Shown: positions 45,417-54,853, counted from the stretch's first letter. The stretch is 64,000 nucleotides of DNA from Maribacter flavus (GCF_008386635.1 NZ_VUOE01000001.1:868001-932000), one strand, 5' to 3'. The notes: generated from the sequence alone by a model not told the origin. Numbers and translations are program-made.

Positions 45417-46150
45417 AAGCACTTATTATTGAGGACAAAGCCTATATTCGAAAAGGTTTGATCAACTTATTGGAAACGGTTGAAACCGATGTGGAGATTA
45501 TCGGTGAATGCCCCTCGGTAAAGGAAGCGGTGGTGGTCGCCAATGCCTGCAAACCTGAATTAGTGTTTTTGGATATCAATCTTACCGATGGCACTGGGTT
45601 CGACTTTCTCGACCAAACCGACCACCTAAGCTTTAAAACCATATTCATTACTGCCTACGAGGAATATGCATTGAAAGCATTAAAGGCTGGGGCGGTCGAT
45701 TACCTGTTAAAACCCGTTGATTTTCATGAGTTACAATCGGCCCTCAAAAAAATTAAGATCTTACCTGTTTCGGAACAGAAAAAGCAATTGAACACGGCAA
45801 AAAAAGTCTGGTATCAAGATGATGCCACCTTGGTGCTTTCGTTGAGCGATAGTTTTCAGGTCATAAACCTCACAGAACTATTGTATTGTGAGTCCGATAA
45901 AGGCTATACCACGTTCTACTTGGCCGATAACAAAAAATACGTGGCCTCCAAACCGTTGAAGGAATACGAAGAAAAACTGGAAACGGCCAACTTCACCAGA
46001 CCCCATCAATCCTTTATGGTGAACTTAAAGTTTATCGATAAGTACGATAAGTCGGGAACCATCTATCTAAAAAACGGAAAAAAGATTCCCGTTTCCTCCC
46101 GAAAAAAGGATGCCTTTATCTCCACGTTCCTCCGTTTCAATAGTCATTGA
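45413..46150 (+). CDS. LytTR-family response regulator
   Basis: 245 residues. The receiver domain (1-120) has D54 in LVFLDINLTDG and the conserved Lys in LLKPVD. A LytTR DNA-binding domain (about 140-240) follows, with the LYCESDKGYTTFYL and RPHQSFMVNL signatures. It is the cytoplasmic output of the two upstream kinases. Targets are unknown; the downstream lipoproteins are candidates by position only. Confidence 0.93.
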   Translation: MKALIIEDKAYIRKGLINLLETVETDVEIIGECPSVKEAVVVANACKPELVFLDINLTDGTGFDFLDQTDHLSFKTIFITAYEEYALKALKAGAVDYLLKPVDFHELQSALKKIKILPVSEQKKQLNTAKKVWYQDDATLVLSLSDSFQVINLTELLYCESDKGYTTFYLADNKKYVASKPLKEYEEKLETANFTRPHQSFMVNLKFIDKYDKSGTIYLKNGKKIPVSSRKKDAFISTFLRFNSH

Positions 46151-46369
46151 ACAGACTTGTTTTTAGGTAATTTTTGACTCTTTTCCTTCTCCTCAAAAAA
46201 CGGAAATAGGTTGGTATCCAACATATTTACTTTGGGATGGTACATAAAAACATTGGTTGTTTTTTTGGAAACCACCTTGCCCCATCTTTACCCTGCAAAA
46301 ACCATTTCTTGATCGGTTGCAGAAGGTAAAAAACCTCGACCTGTTAGGATACAATCAAATCAAACAACA

Positions 46370-46585
46370 ATGGAAAACATCAAATCAAAATTGGGCCAAG
46401 GAGGCCTTGTTCTCGCGGCAATGGGTATCATATCGGCCTTATTGTCCATTTTCAACTACAACATTAGGCTCTTGGCCTGGATAGACATTTGGGGCAGCAC
46501 CATGGGCTGGATCTTAAGAATTGTCCTTGTAATAGCTGGCGGTGCCTTGTTCTTTTTATTTGGAAGGGAAAAAGCAGAAGAATAA
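46370..46585 (+). CDS. small two-helix membrane protein
   Basis: 71 residues with two hydrophobic segments (about 11-30 and 45-63) and a charged KAEE end. The start was chosen at ATG 46370; a competing longer frame in another phase has poor composition. Not a family I know. It lies 16 bases before a lipoprotein gene and probably shares its transcript. Confidence 0.65.
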   Translation: MENIKSKLGQGGLVLAAMGIISALLSIFNYNIRLLAWIDIWGSTMGWILRIVLVIAGGALFFLFGREKAEE

Positions 46586-46601
46586 CATAAAATTATTTAA
46601 G

Positions 46602-47171
46602 ATGAAACATGTAAAACAGATTTTAGTCCTATTGGTTTTTGGAATAACCCTTTGGTCCTGTGGCGGCGGTGCGGCTAAACAACCTGCTACGGCCCAAGGC
46701 TTTGCCGACATTGAACAAGAACTGAAAAACGAATTTGGTGACAACGCCTACTATACGGAATTGACCATTATCTATAATGAATCCATTGGCAATAGTATAT
46801 CGACAACGGTTACCGATGATCCGGAATCCATGGAAATGGGGCAATGGACGTACTCCATGGGCAGTTGGAACCAAACTTCGGAAATAACCCTCGAAGTGCC
46901 CCAAGGCACCAAGGCGGCCGATTTTATGTTCCAATTGGGCGAAAAAATAGGTCTTAAGAAGTTGGGCGAACTTGTTGAAAAATCCAAGGAGCAGCTAAAG
47001 GCCGATAAAGCTATTGACAACCCTCGTTTTGAAATGGCCTTCATAAAATATCCAAAAAACGGAGATATTGAAGCTGCGGAATACATCGTAAAACTTCAGC
47101 CCGAAAACGGAGGCACTTCGTTCACATTTAACTATCAATTAGACGGTTCATTCATTGAGATGGACTACTAA
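46602..47171 (+). CDS. hypothetical lipoprotein
   Basis: 189 residues from ATG 46602 (the frame extends upstream into the previous gene but without features). Lipobox LWSC with C20, followed by Gly-Gly-Gly, which lacks the acidic surface-export signal, so it probably stays on the periplasmic side of the outer membrane. The mature part is a mixed alpha/beta domain with no motif I recognise. Confidence 0.75.
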   Translation: MKHVKQILVLLVFGITLWSCGGGAAKQPATAQGFADIEQELKNEFGDNAYYTELTIIYNESIGNSISTTVTDDPESMEMGQWTYSMGSWNQTSEITLEVPQGTKAADFMFQLGEKIGLKKLGELVEKSKEQLKADKAIDNPRFEMAFIKYPKNGDIEAAEYIVKLQPENGGTSFTFNYQLDGSFIEMDY

Positions 47172-47219
47172 AATTCATTCATTTCCTCGAATTCAAAAAC
47201 CTATCAAAGCAAAACTATT

Positions 47220-48167
47220 ATGCGACATTTTTTTAAATCAAACATCTTTATCCTTTTGACCATTGTACTTCATATTTCCTGTAGCAGTGACGATGGCACC
47301 GTGGTAGTAAACCTTCAAGATTTAACGGTATCCCTGGATGAAAATCCTGCCAATGGTGATGCTGTGGGAACGGTACAATCCGACACACCCACTGCCAATT
47401 TCAGTATTAGCTCTCAAACCCCGGCAGGAGCTTTGGGCATAGATGCCACCACAGGTGAACTAACGGTAGCGGATGCCTCGATATTCGATTTTGAAACAAA
47501 TCCCACGATATCGGCTAACGTTACAGCCGATAATGCGGCCAATGCGGCCATAATCACCATCGATCTGAATGATTTGTTCGAATCCTCAGTACCTGGCAAT
47601 TCCAATACGGAATTTGTGATCGGTTCCGATGCCTACGTTACGCCAAAAGCCTATCTATTGGTAGACGATGCCTCTCTCGATGGCGAATACGACCGCGAAT
47701 TTACTTTTGTATTTACCGATGGGGATATCATTGAGGATGTCACCAATGAAATCGCTTTTGAAACGACAACGACAGTTTTTACAAAGGTTACATGTAACCT
47801 GGTTTTTACTAGTCCTACCTTGGCGGCGACACCATTTTTTGTTTGGGACCCACAGGCCAATCCCAATGGGTTCGTTTCCATCGTCATGAGCGGTAACAAC
47901 TATTCAAGATACGGAGTTAGCAATTTTACGAATACAATGTTGGTGGGCAGCCAAACCTTTGGGCAACCCTCAGATGGCACCTTGCTCAACCACACTGCTT
48001 TGCCTCAAGGTAGCGGCGTAACCAATTTATTAACAATTAACGCACGCACTTTTGACCTCAACACCATGACGGGTACCATTGACTGTAGCTATTCCTATGT
48101 GGATGACAACGGTGTAACGGTCACAGGGGTTTTCGTTGGCAACTATGAAATCCTAACCGCATTTTAA
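47220..48167 (+). CDS. cadherin-like lipoprotein
   Basis: 315 residues. Lipobox Cys C21 followed by Ser-Ser-Asp-Asp, similar to the surface-export signal. One cadherin-like repeat (about 28-118: DLTVSLDENPANGDAVGTV, then FDFETNP) is followed by a beta-rich domain of about 190 residues that I do not recognise. The repeat is closely related to those of the next gene. Probably a cell-surface protein with Ca-binding or adhesive role. Confidence 0.82.
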   Translation: MRHFFKSNIFILLTIVLHISCSSDDGTVVVNLQDLTVSLDENPANGDAVGTVQSDTPTANFSISSQTPAGALGIDATTGELTVADASIFDFETNPTISANVTADNAANAAIITIDLNDLFESSVPGNSNTEFVIGSDAYVTPKAYLLVDDASLDGEYDREFTFVFTDGDIIEDVTNEIAFETTTTVFTKVTCNLVFTSPTLAATPFFVWDPQANPNGFVSIVMSGNNYSRYGVSNFTNTMLVGSQTFGQPSDGTLLNHTALPQGSGVTNLLTINARTFDLNTMTGTIDCSYSYVDDNGVTVTGVFVGNYEILTAF

Positions 48168-48206
48168 TTTCTACACACAAATATTTTATTAATAAACCCA
48201 AAAACC

Positions 48207-49931
48207 ATGATAAAACAAATTCTAAATGTAAAAATATTTATAGCCTTGGTTTTGCTGATCTCAGTGGGCTGTAACAAGGATGATGACCAACCTAGCACCG
48301 TAAATCTCCAGAATTTGGAGGTATCCTTGGATGAAAATCCTTCAAATGGTGAAACGGTAGGTACCGTTCAAACAACCAATGGTACTGCCATAAATTATAG
48401 CATTAGTTCCCAATTACCCTCAGGAGCATTAAGCATTGATAGTTCCTCCGGTGAACTGACAGTGGCGAATGCTACGTTGTTTGATTTTGAAACGAATCCT
48501 ACGATTACCGCGACAATCACTGCGGACAATGCCGAAAATTCGGTAACCGTGACCATTACCCTAAACAATACCAACGAGGTTACCGCACAGAATTTGGAAG
48601 TGACCATTGATGAAAACCCAACAGCAGGGCAAGTCCTTGGTAGCCTACAAACTATGGGTAATGCTTCGGGTTTTACTATAACCACCCAATCTCCAGTAGG
48701 TGCTATGGACATTGATTCCAATTCGGGGGAACTGATCGTTGCAGATGCTTCGCTTTTCGACTTTGAAACAAATCCAACCCTAACTGCCACAGTTTCTATT
48801 GAGGATGCCGCAAATCCGGTTACCGTAACCGTAACACTTACCGATGTACTTGAAATAACGGTCCAAGACTTTACGGTTGCCGTAGACGAAAATCCAACGG
48901 ATGGTCAGGTTTTGGGTACTGTACAAGCCACTGGAAATGGTGCATTTGACTTTTCAATCACTTCACAAACACCTATGGGAGCCATGGCCATTGACGCCAC
49001 TACGGGAGAATTGACCGTCATCGACCCCAACCTATTTGATTTTGAGACCAATCCCGTTATTACCGCAGAAATTTCAGTAACAGATGGGGTAGAGTCAACG
49101 TCGTTGACCGCAACCATCAACTTAAACGATGTGGACGAAGTATCCGCTCAAAATACGGACCTGAACATTGATGAAAACCCATCCAACGGAGATATCATTG
49201 GAAGCTTACAGGCCAGTGGTTCCAATTTGACCTATACCATTACGTTCCAGAACCCTGCGGGAGCATTTGCGATCAACCAAAGTACTGGGGAACTTTCCGT
49301 AGCTAACGAAACCCTTTTCGATTTTGAAACAAACCCCAATATGTTGGCGACTATTTCGGTAAGCAACGGTACCCAAACCGTTTCCGCCAATACTTTTGTA
49401 GAACTAAATGACTTAAACGAAATCGGAGAGTATAAATATGGAGGTGTTATCTTTTGGATAGACCCGGCAAGTAACAACAGTGAAGGTTTGGTATGTGATA
49501 TAAACAATCAAGGCTTTACATCTTGGAGTTGTTCTAATACGGTTGACATCACCGGAGCTACGGGTACCGCAATAGGTACTGGAGCCACAAACACCATGGC
49601 CATAATTTCAAATTCCTGTACCTCATCAAGCGGGGCAGCCAATATTATAGCGGCTTTGAACGTGAATGGATATAATGATTGGTTCCTGCCTAGTAAGGAT
49701 GAACTTACGGAAATGTACTTGAACAGGAATATTATCGATTCAACTTCTGCAGTACAAGGAGGTAGTGATTTAAGCAATCCGGCGCAACCCATTTCGCATT
49801 GGAGCTCTTCGCAGAGTACAAGCGATGTTAATAAAGCTTGGATACGATTATTTGTTAACGGATCCGAAAATGAGGTTGACAAGACAGTCATAATCACGAG
49901 TCGCGCAGTACGGGCCTGGACAGACTTTTAA
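48207..49931 (+). CDS. surface lipoprotein with four cadherin-like repeats and a DUF1566/Lcl domain
   Basis: 574 residues. Lipobox Cys C22 followed by Asn-Lys-Asp-Asp-Asp. Four repeats of about 92 residues each carry the marks V-x-DENP, G-x-LG-x-LQ, and FDFETNP. The C-terminal domain (about 410-574) starts YKYGGVIFWID and contains WFLPSKDEL and SRAVRAW, typical of the DUF1566/Lcl C-terminal module of surface proteins. The neighbouring cadherin-like gene shares the repeat, so the two likely arose by duplication. Role in adhesion or matrix contact is inference. Confidence 0.87.
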   Translation: MIKQILNVKIFIALVLLISVGCNKDDDQPSTVNLQNLEVSLDENPSNGETVGTVQTTNGTAINYSISSQLPSGALSIDSSSGELTVANATLFDFETNPTITATITADNAENSVTVTITLNNTNEVTAQNLEVTIDENPTAGQVLGSLQTMGNASGFTITTQSPVGAMDIDSNSGELIVADASLFDFETNPTLTATVSIEDAANPVTVTVTLTDVLEITVQDFTVAVDENPTDGQVLGTVQATGNGAFDFSITSQTPMGAMAIDATTGELTVIDPNLFDFETNPVITAEISVTDGVESTSLTATINLNDVDEVSAQNTDLNIDENPSNGDIIGSLQASGSNLTYTITFQNPAGAFAINQSTGELSVANETLFDFETNPNMLATISVSNGTQTVSANTFVELNDLNEIGEYKYGGVIFWIDPASNNSEGLVCDINNQGFTSWSCSNTVDITGATGTAIGTGATNTMAIISNSCTSSSGAANIIAALNVNGYNDWFLPSKDELTEMYLNRNIIDSTSAVQGGSDLSNPAQPISHWSSSQSTSDVNKAWIRLFVNGSENEVDKTVIITSRAVRAWTDF

Positions 49932-49960
49932 AACCTTATTTATTCTTCAAAGCTAAAACA

Positions 49961-49994
49961 AAAACCACGCTGCAATCATACGTAGCGTGGTTTT
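49961..49994 (+). terminator. intrinsic terminator after the Lcl lipoprotein
   Basis: Arms AAAACCACGCT (49961-49971) and AGCGTGGTTTT (49984-49994). It lies before the ATG of the next gene, so the following three genes must have their own promoter or read through. Confidence 0.78.
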
Positions 49995-50016
49995 ACATCC
50001 CTTAAAACAAACCAAA

Positions 50017-50400
50017 ATGGAATCATTACTTAAAATTCAAAGCCAATACAATTCATTAGATAGCCTTAAGGCTTTTATTAAGACACAAACGGACTACGAG
50101 TGCTCCATCGAGTACGATATTTGGGAAGGTACTATCGATGCCAATGGGCAAATGGCCCAATGCCTTGTAATTAAAAAAAGCGGCATGCACGCCGTAAAGG
50201 CCCTTTTTGTAAATGACAACACTTTAAAGGTCAGTCATTTTATACCCAACAAGGTATTGAACGCTTATTTCGGTAAAAGTGTAAAAGCCTATAGGAGTGT
50301 TTTAGAAATTGCAGGGGAAGCCATTAAAAACTCCTTATTGAAAGGTTCGCAACAAAATGCCTTCGACGAATTGGAAAAGTTGATAGCCAAAGCAGCCTAG
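50017..50400 (+). CDS. small protein of the protease unit, function unknown
   Basis: 127 residues from ATG 50017; the frame extends upstream only into a terminator. No signal peptide or TM segment, so cytoplasmic. Mixed alpha/beta with a helical C-terminus (FDELEKLIAKAA). No family recognised. It precedes the 401-residue gene by 64 bases and is probably part of the protease unit. Confidence 0.7.
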   Translation: MESLLKIQSQYNSLDSLKAFIKTQTDYECSIEYDIWEGTIDANGQMAQCLVIKKSGMHAVKALFVNDNTLKVSHFIPNKVLNAYFGKSVKAYRSVLEIAGEAIKNSLLKGSQQNAFDELEKLIAKAA

Positions 50401-50464
50401 CGAACCAATTGGGGCAATGCCAAAATCACTTACATAACACGAACCAAGCATAGAATAGATATCA

Positions 50465-51670
50465 ATGAGCAAAAGCAATACGTATTATCCACCCATACAT
50501 CCTAAAAAAGCTTCGACCAGACAAGATGAAAAATGGGACGAAGCGGTAGGGTTGTTCAATAGCCAACAATTTGAAAAAGTAGTCCCTACCCTATTGGATT
50601 ATATCGACCCCAACCTTAAAAACAAGAAAAACGGAGATACCTATGAGATTCCGCATGGCTCCGTGGTTATCTCCATCAGGCAAACAGCGGATGGCCTATG
50701 GATCAAATGTCCATTTTTGAACATCGCAAATGCCAAAAAAGTACCATTGATGCGAAGGTTGGCGGAACTTCGAATGTCGCCCCTTAATTTGACCAATCTG
50801 GTCTTGGAGGGCGATTTGGTATTTTTCACCTTTTCATGCCCCATAACCCTTTGCGAACCGTACAAAATCTATGGGGTACTCCGGGAAATCTGTTATTATG
50901 CCGATAGTTTTGACGATGAGTTTATCGAAAAGTTTGATGCGCAACACTTACAGGAGCCAAAGATTAGTTGGTTCTCCGAAGCCGTCAAACAGGAAGCCCA
51001 TGCCAATTGTCAAAAAATAATTGCGGATGGCCTACAACGGTTTGACTACTATATGGAAAAACGGCATGGAAACAATGCCTGGTACACCTTGAACATCACC
51101 TTAAAAAAGATAGAGTTCCACGCAGAGCCACAAGGGTATGTACGTAGCCTTTTGGAAAAGGCTATCGACGGACTTTTTGATGGTAGGATTCCTTTTCATG
51201 ACCGATTGCTGAACGGAAAATCCGACTTGGAAAAATTGAAGCAACTTCCGGAGGAAAAATTCCTGTCGGGTCTCTACCAAGTCGAAACCTTCGTTCCCTA
51301 TAAATACAGTGGTAAAAAGGAAAACATCCGGGAAAATTGGCAGGAAAGCTACGAAGAGGCGCAGGAAATGATTTCCAATTCCAGATTTGAGGATGCTTCT
51401 AATCTCATACAGTCCTGTTTTTACAATTTGTTCTATTACAATTTGGTCAATGAAGAGATTAGTAAACCCATCACCGATGCCCTATCACAAGCAAGTGATT
51501 TGCCATGGAGCCAAGCGGCTCCCCTCCTCTTAAAGGGCATGCAAGCCATCATGGAAGATACGTTTATGGGTGCCGATTACGGTATGGACCTTTCAAAACT
51601 CATGGGCGAACAAATGCAACAATCCATGCAGATGATGCAACAGTTCATGGCCAATTACAAAACGAATTAA
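50465..51670 (+). CDS. cytoplasmic protein with T3SS-chaperone/YbjN-like N-terminal domain
   Basis: 401 residues without signal peptide. Residues 20-165 (NGDTYEIPHGSVVISIRQ, WIKCPFLNI, a final helix with REICYYAD) look like the YbjN / type III chaperone-like fold, judged by eye. The rest is helical and ends in a Met/Gln-rich tail (QMQQSMQMMQQFM). Followed after 12 bases by the trypsin-like protease. Function unknown; it could hold or deliver substrates. Confidence 0.7.
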   Translation: MSKSNTYYPPIHPKKASTRQDEKWDEAVGLFNSQQFEKVVPTLLDYIDPNLKNKKNGDTYEIPHGSVVISIRQTADGLWIKCPFLNIANAKKVPLMRRLAELRMSPLNLTNLVLEGDLVFFTFSCPITLCEPYKIYGVLREICYYADSFDDEFIEKFDAQHLQEPKISWFSEAVKQEAHANCQKIIADGLQRFDYYMEKRHGNNAWYTLNITLKKIEFHAEPQGYVRSLLEKAIDGLFDGRIPFHDRLLNGKSDLEKLKQLPEEKFLSGLYQVETFVPYKYSGKKENIRENWQESYEEAQEMISNSRFEDASNLIQSCFYNLFYYNLVNEEISKPITDALSQASDLPWSQAAPLLLKGMQAIMEDTFMGADYGMDLSKLMGEQMQQSMQMMQQFMANYKTN

Positions 51671-51682
51671 ATACTAGGAAGA

Positions 51683-52747
51683 ATGAACAACATAGAAAGT
51701 TCGGTATTCAAAATAAATACCGCAAACGGCACGGGCACAGGTTTTTACAGCAACGAAAACGATATTATCATCACCAATTACCACGTGGTGGCAGGTTGTC
51801 ATACCGTAAGTGTGGAAGGAAAGGACAAGAACAGATACCTGACCCATGTATTATATGTAAATCCGGGAAAGGACATAGCGTTTTTAAGGGCTAACGACCT
51901 TCCAAAACCTATTGATACGGTGCTCATTGACCATCAAACGGAGTCAAGATCTAGAGACAAGGTAATCGTCTTGGGCTATCCTTACGGCATGCCGTTTACG
52001 GTAACGGAGGGCATCGTTTCCAATCCCCGGCAAAGTATTGGTGGCAGTTATTTTATACAGACCGATGCGGCCATCAACCCCGGTAATAGCGGGGGCCCCG
52101 TCATCAATGAAAAAGGGGAACTGATGGGTATAGTCACCTCTAAGTTTTCAGATGCCGATAACATGGGCTTTGCCATTCCGCTAGAAACTTTAAAGGAAGA
52201 ATTGCAGGTGGTCGCTGATTTGTCCGAAGTATTTACCCTTGGCTGTTCCAACTGTGGTGGACTGATTGAGGAAAAGACCGATTATTGCCCTAATTGCGGC
52301 ACCAACATAGATGAAAAACTGTTTGAGGAAATCGCCCTTTCAGATTTTAGCCTTAAAGTTGAGGAAGCTATTTCCAAATTGGATATCAATCCCGTCTTGG
52401 CCAGGTCCGGCCGGGAGCGATGGTATTTTCACCAGGGAAGTGCAGAGATTCGCATGTTCGTGTATGACAACAATTACCTCTTCGCAACCTCGCCTTTAAA
52501 CGATTTGCCGCGTAAAAATCTGGCCGAAGTCTATAAATATATCTTGACTGCCGATACGGAACCGCATCGCCTTTCGATTTCGGACAATCAGATCTACCTC
52601 TCATATCGCATTCATATCAGTGACCTGTATTCCGGCCAAACGAACGAAATACTGGAGAACCTTGCACAATTGGCCATCAAAGCCGATGCGCTGGACAATA
52701 CCTTCGTAACCAATTTTGGTGCGGAAATGACCCATTACAGCAAATAG
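51683..52747 (+). CDS. cytoplasmic trypsin-like serine protease with zinc ribbon
   Basis: 354 residues. Trypsin/HtrA-type catalytic triad intact: H34 in NYHVV, D64 in KDIAFLR, S136 in GNSGGP. A zinc ribbon follows (C188-x2-C191 ... C202-x2-C205), then a ~140-residue C-terminal domain resembling the YbjN/T3SS-chaperone-like fold of the upstream protein. There is no PDZ domain. There is no signal peptide, which is unusual for this protease class and points to the cytoplasm. It might act in a regulated proteolysis or defence-like response, but no partner or trigger is known. Confidence 0.8.
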   Translation: MNNIESSVFKINTANGTGTGFYSNENDIIITNYHVVAGCHTVSVEGKDKNRYLTHVLYVNPGKDIAFLRANDLPKPIDTVLIDHQTESRSRDKVIVLGYPYGMPFTVTEGIVSNPRQSIGGSYFIQTDAAINPGNSGGPVINEKGELMGIVTSKFSDADNMGFAIPLETLKEELQVVADLSEVFTLGCSNCGGLIEEKTDYCPNCGTNIDEKLFEEIALSDFSLKVEEAISKLDINPVLARSGRERWYFHQGSAEIRMFVYDNNYLFATSPLNDLPRKNLAEVYKYILTADTEPHRLSISDNQIYLSYRIHISDLYSGQTNEILENLAQLAIKADALDNTFVTNFGAEMTHYSK

Positions 52748-52792
52748 CATCTACGGATGCCAAATTAAATCACACCCCAAAAAATTTAAAAC

Positions 52793-53809
52793 ATGAAGAA
52801 AACAACCCTTATTAGAAGCGTCTGTATGGTAGGAATGGCTTTTGTATTTAGCTGCTCCAGCAATGAATCTCCAGAAAGGGAAACTCCCATAAGGGCCACG
52901 CCCGAAGCTTTTGCCCAACTTAAAAGCACTTCGCTTGGGAACAAGGTCCAAAACTTTCAATTGGATGCTTCACAAACGGGATTTTTCACCACGGAAAATG
53001 GTGTCTTTTTCACCATCAACGGCAATTGCCTTTCCAAAAATGGAAATCCGGTTACGGGTATGGTAGACGTTCAGATTGTAGAACTTTTTGAACGGGGCGC
53101 CATGCTAACGACCAATAAACCTACCATGGGAACCCTGCCCAATGGCGACAAGGCCCTATTGATTTCTGGAGGGGAATTTTTCCTGAACATCACACAAGAC
53201 GGGGAATCTGTGGACGAGGATTGTGATATGGTGGCCACCATTCCTTCTGATATTACGGGAGGGGCCGACACTGGAATGACCCTATGGAAAGGAAATGGCG
53301 GCGATCAAGACTGCGACGGTATTGATGATGATTGCGATGGTTTTGTATGGGACCAGAATGTTGATCCCAATGGCGACCCCATTGAGGCTGAGATTCAGGA
53401 CGGGGATGGCGGCGAACGCTTCTACGTGGCACCTTTTGGTGATTTTGGCTGGACCAATGTAGACCGCTTTTTTAGCGACCCAAGACCAAAGACAACCATT
53501 TTAGTAGAGGTGCCGGAAGGTTTTAATGACGAAAACAGCAGGGTGTACCTATCATACGTAGGTGAACCCAATGCTTTGGCGTATTTGGACACCTATGATG
53601 CCACAACTGGACTTTTTAGTGAGCATTACGGTCAAATCCCTATTGGTTTGGAATGCCACGTAATTTTCACAAGTAAAGAAAATGGACAATGGCTCTATGG
53701 TATAAAATCGGTCACTATAACCGATGGGCAGACCGTGGAAATTGCCGATACCGATTTAAATACCGCCAACGAAAGTGAGTTGGAAGCCTTGATAAATGGC
53801 TTGCCTTAG
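52793..53809 (+). CDS. hypothetical lipoprotein with Asp-rich calcium-binding-like motif
   Basis: 338 residues. Lipobox Cys C21 followed by Ser-Ser-Asn-Glu, without the clear surface-export signal. After an N-terminal domain there is DQDCDGIDDDCDGF near residue 167, similar to thrombospondin type 3 / EF-hand-like calcium loops. The C-terminal part is beta-rich. Family unknown. It starts the accessory cluster or ends the previous unit (46 bases from the protease gene). Confidence 0.75.
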   Translation: MKKTTLIRSVCMVGMAFVFSCSSNESPERETPIRATPEAFAQLKSTSLGNKVQNFQLDASQTGFFTTENGVFFTINGNCLSKNGNPVTGMVDVQIVELFERGAMLTTNKPTMGTLPNGDKALLISGGEFFLNITQDGESVDEDCDMVATIPSDITGGADTGMTLWKGNGGDQDCDGIDDDCDGFVWDQNVDPNGDPIEAEIQDGDGGERFYVAPFGDFGWTNVDRFFSDPRPKTTILVEVPEGFNDENSRVYLSYVGEPNALAYLDTYDATTGLFSEHYGQIPIGLECHVIFTSKENGQWLYGIKSVTITDGQTVEIADTDLNTANESELEALINGLP

Positions 53810-53889
53810 CCCGTCGGAAGTCCTTGAACGCCTTTTTGGTGGGGCATCAAAGTGATTAGCATAAATCAAAAAAGTAGAAGGAATAGATT

Positions 53890-54852
53890 ATGGGGTTTGC
53901 TTTCATCATACTTACTGCATCGGCTATTTTCTGTCTTTTGATTTTGTCGTTCTTGGCCCTGTCGAAAAACAAATTCCTTACTGCAATCTTACTGGTAATG
54001 GCCGGACTTTTTCTTGCAGCAGCATCGTTTTATGCTTTTACCGAATATTTGGCCTATAAGGAAAGAAAGGAACGTTATACCGTACAGGCCAACGAGGTTT
54101 TTGAACAAATTGATAAAGAAAGACTCCTATCCGAAACAGAATTTGGGGCTTTTAAGCACTTTAAAGAATATCGAAATGCTATGCACGGTTACGAAGTCTT
54201 CTTTTTGGATGTGGGCATCAACGATACCGACTATGTTTCTTATCAAAACACGATAAGGGATGAAATAATGGCCGGTTTGGAAAGCCAACAATATGGCGAA
54301 ACGTATTGGAACACCATTCTCAACATTGCCTTTGATTACGATAAGAACAATAGAGAGTATCACCGGCCATACTATGGGTCATTGTATGTGGTTCCCGCCA
54401 TATATGAGTATCACGGTTTGGAGGAAAATTATGGTGATTTGAACGATGCGGAAAACTATGCCTTTTTTGAACGTATGAGCCAACTGTTGTACATGGGTCA
54501 AAAAATAAAATCGTTTGATCGGTCGGCAGAAAATATCGGCAACCTATGGAATCATAATAAATCCTATATCTATACTTTTTTCTCAAAAAAGAAATATGAT
54601 GAGCTCTGTAAAGAGGTTGTTGACGATTTATTGGAAGTGCATGAAACACTAACCGCAACGCCCAACTATAGAACGTTTTATGCGGAATATGATATTTCGG
54701 ATGAAGGTTTTCTGGATTTCCCTTCCTTAGAATACACGAGTTCGTTCGATTATTCATGGCCGTTCAGTTTTTGGGACCGTCGTTTCTCCGAGAACAACGC
54801 CGGCGAAGTATATGCCGTATTAAAGGAAATTCAGGATCATTATAAAGATTGA
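53890..54852 (+). CDS. two-TM protein with exported domain, paralogue of next gene
   Basis: 320 residues. Two TM helices at the N-terminus (about 5-27 and 31-53), then a soluble domain rich in Tyr and charged residues. The last ~30 residues (FWDRRFSENNAGEVYAVLKE) resemble the end of the next protein, so the soluble domains are probably homologous. No known domain. It starts one base apart from its neighbour (ends 54852, next starts 54854). Confidence 0.7.
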   Translation: MGFAFIILTASAIFCLLILSFLALSKNKFLTAILLVMAGLFLAAASFYAFTEYLAYKERKERYTVQANEVFEQIDKERLLSETEFGAFKHFKEYRNAMHGYEVFFLDVGINDTDYVSYQNTIRDEIMAGLESQQYGETYWNTILNIAFDYDKNNREYHRPYYGSLYVVPAIYEYHGLEENYGDLNDAENYAFFERMSQLLYMGQKIKSFDRSAENIGNLWNHNKSYIYTFFSKKKYDELCKEVVDDLLEVHETLTATPNYRTFYAEYDISDEGFLDFPSLEYTSSFDYSWPFSFWDRRFSENNAGEVYAVLKEIQDHYKD

Positions 54853-54853
54853 T

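Noticed and set aside
46257-46484. 75-residue plus-strand frame overlapping the small membrane protein start
   Set aside because: Composition is poor, and the frame starting at 46370 gives a clean two-helix protein.
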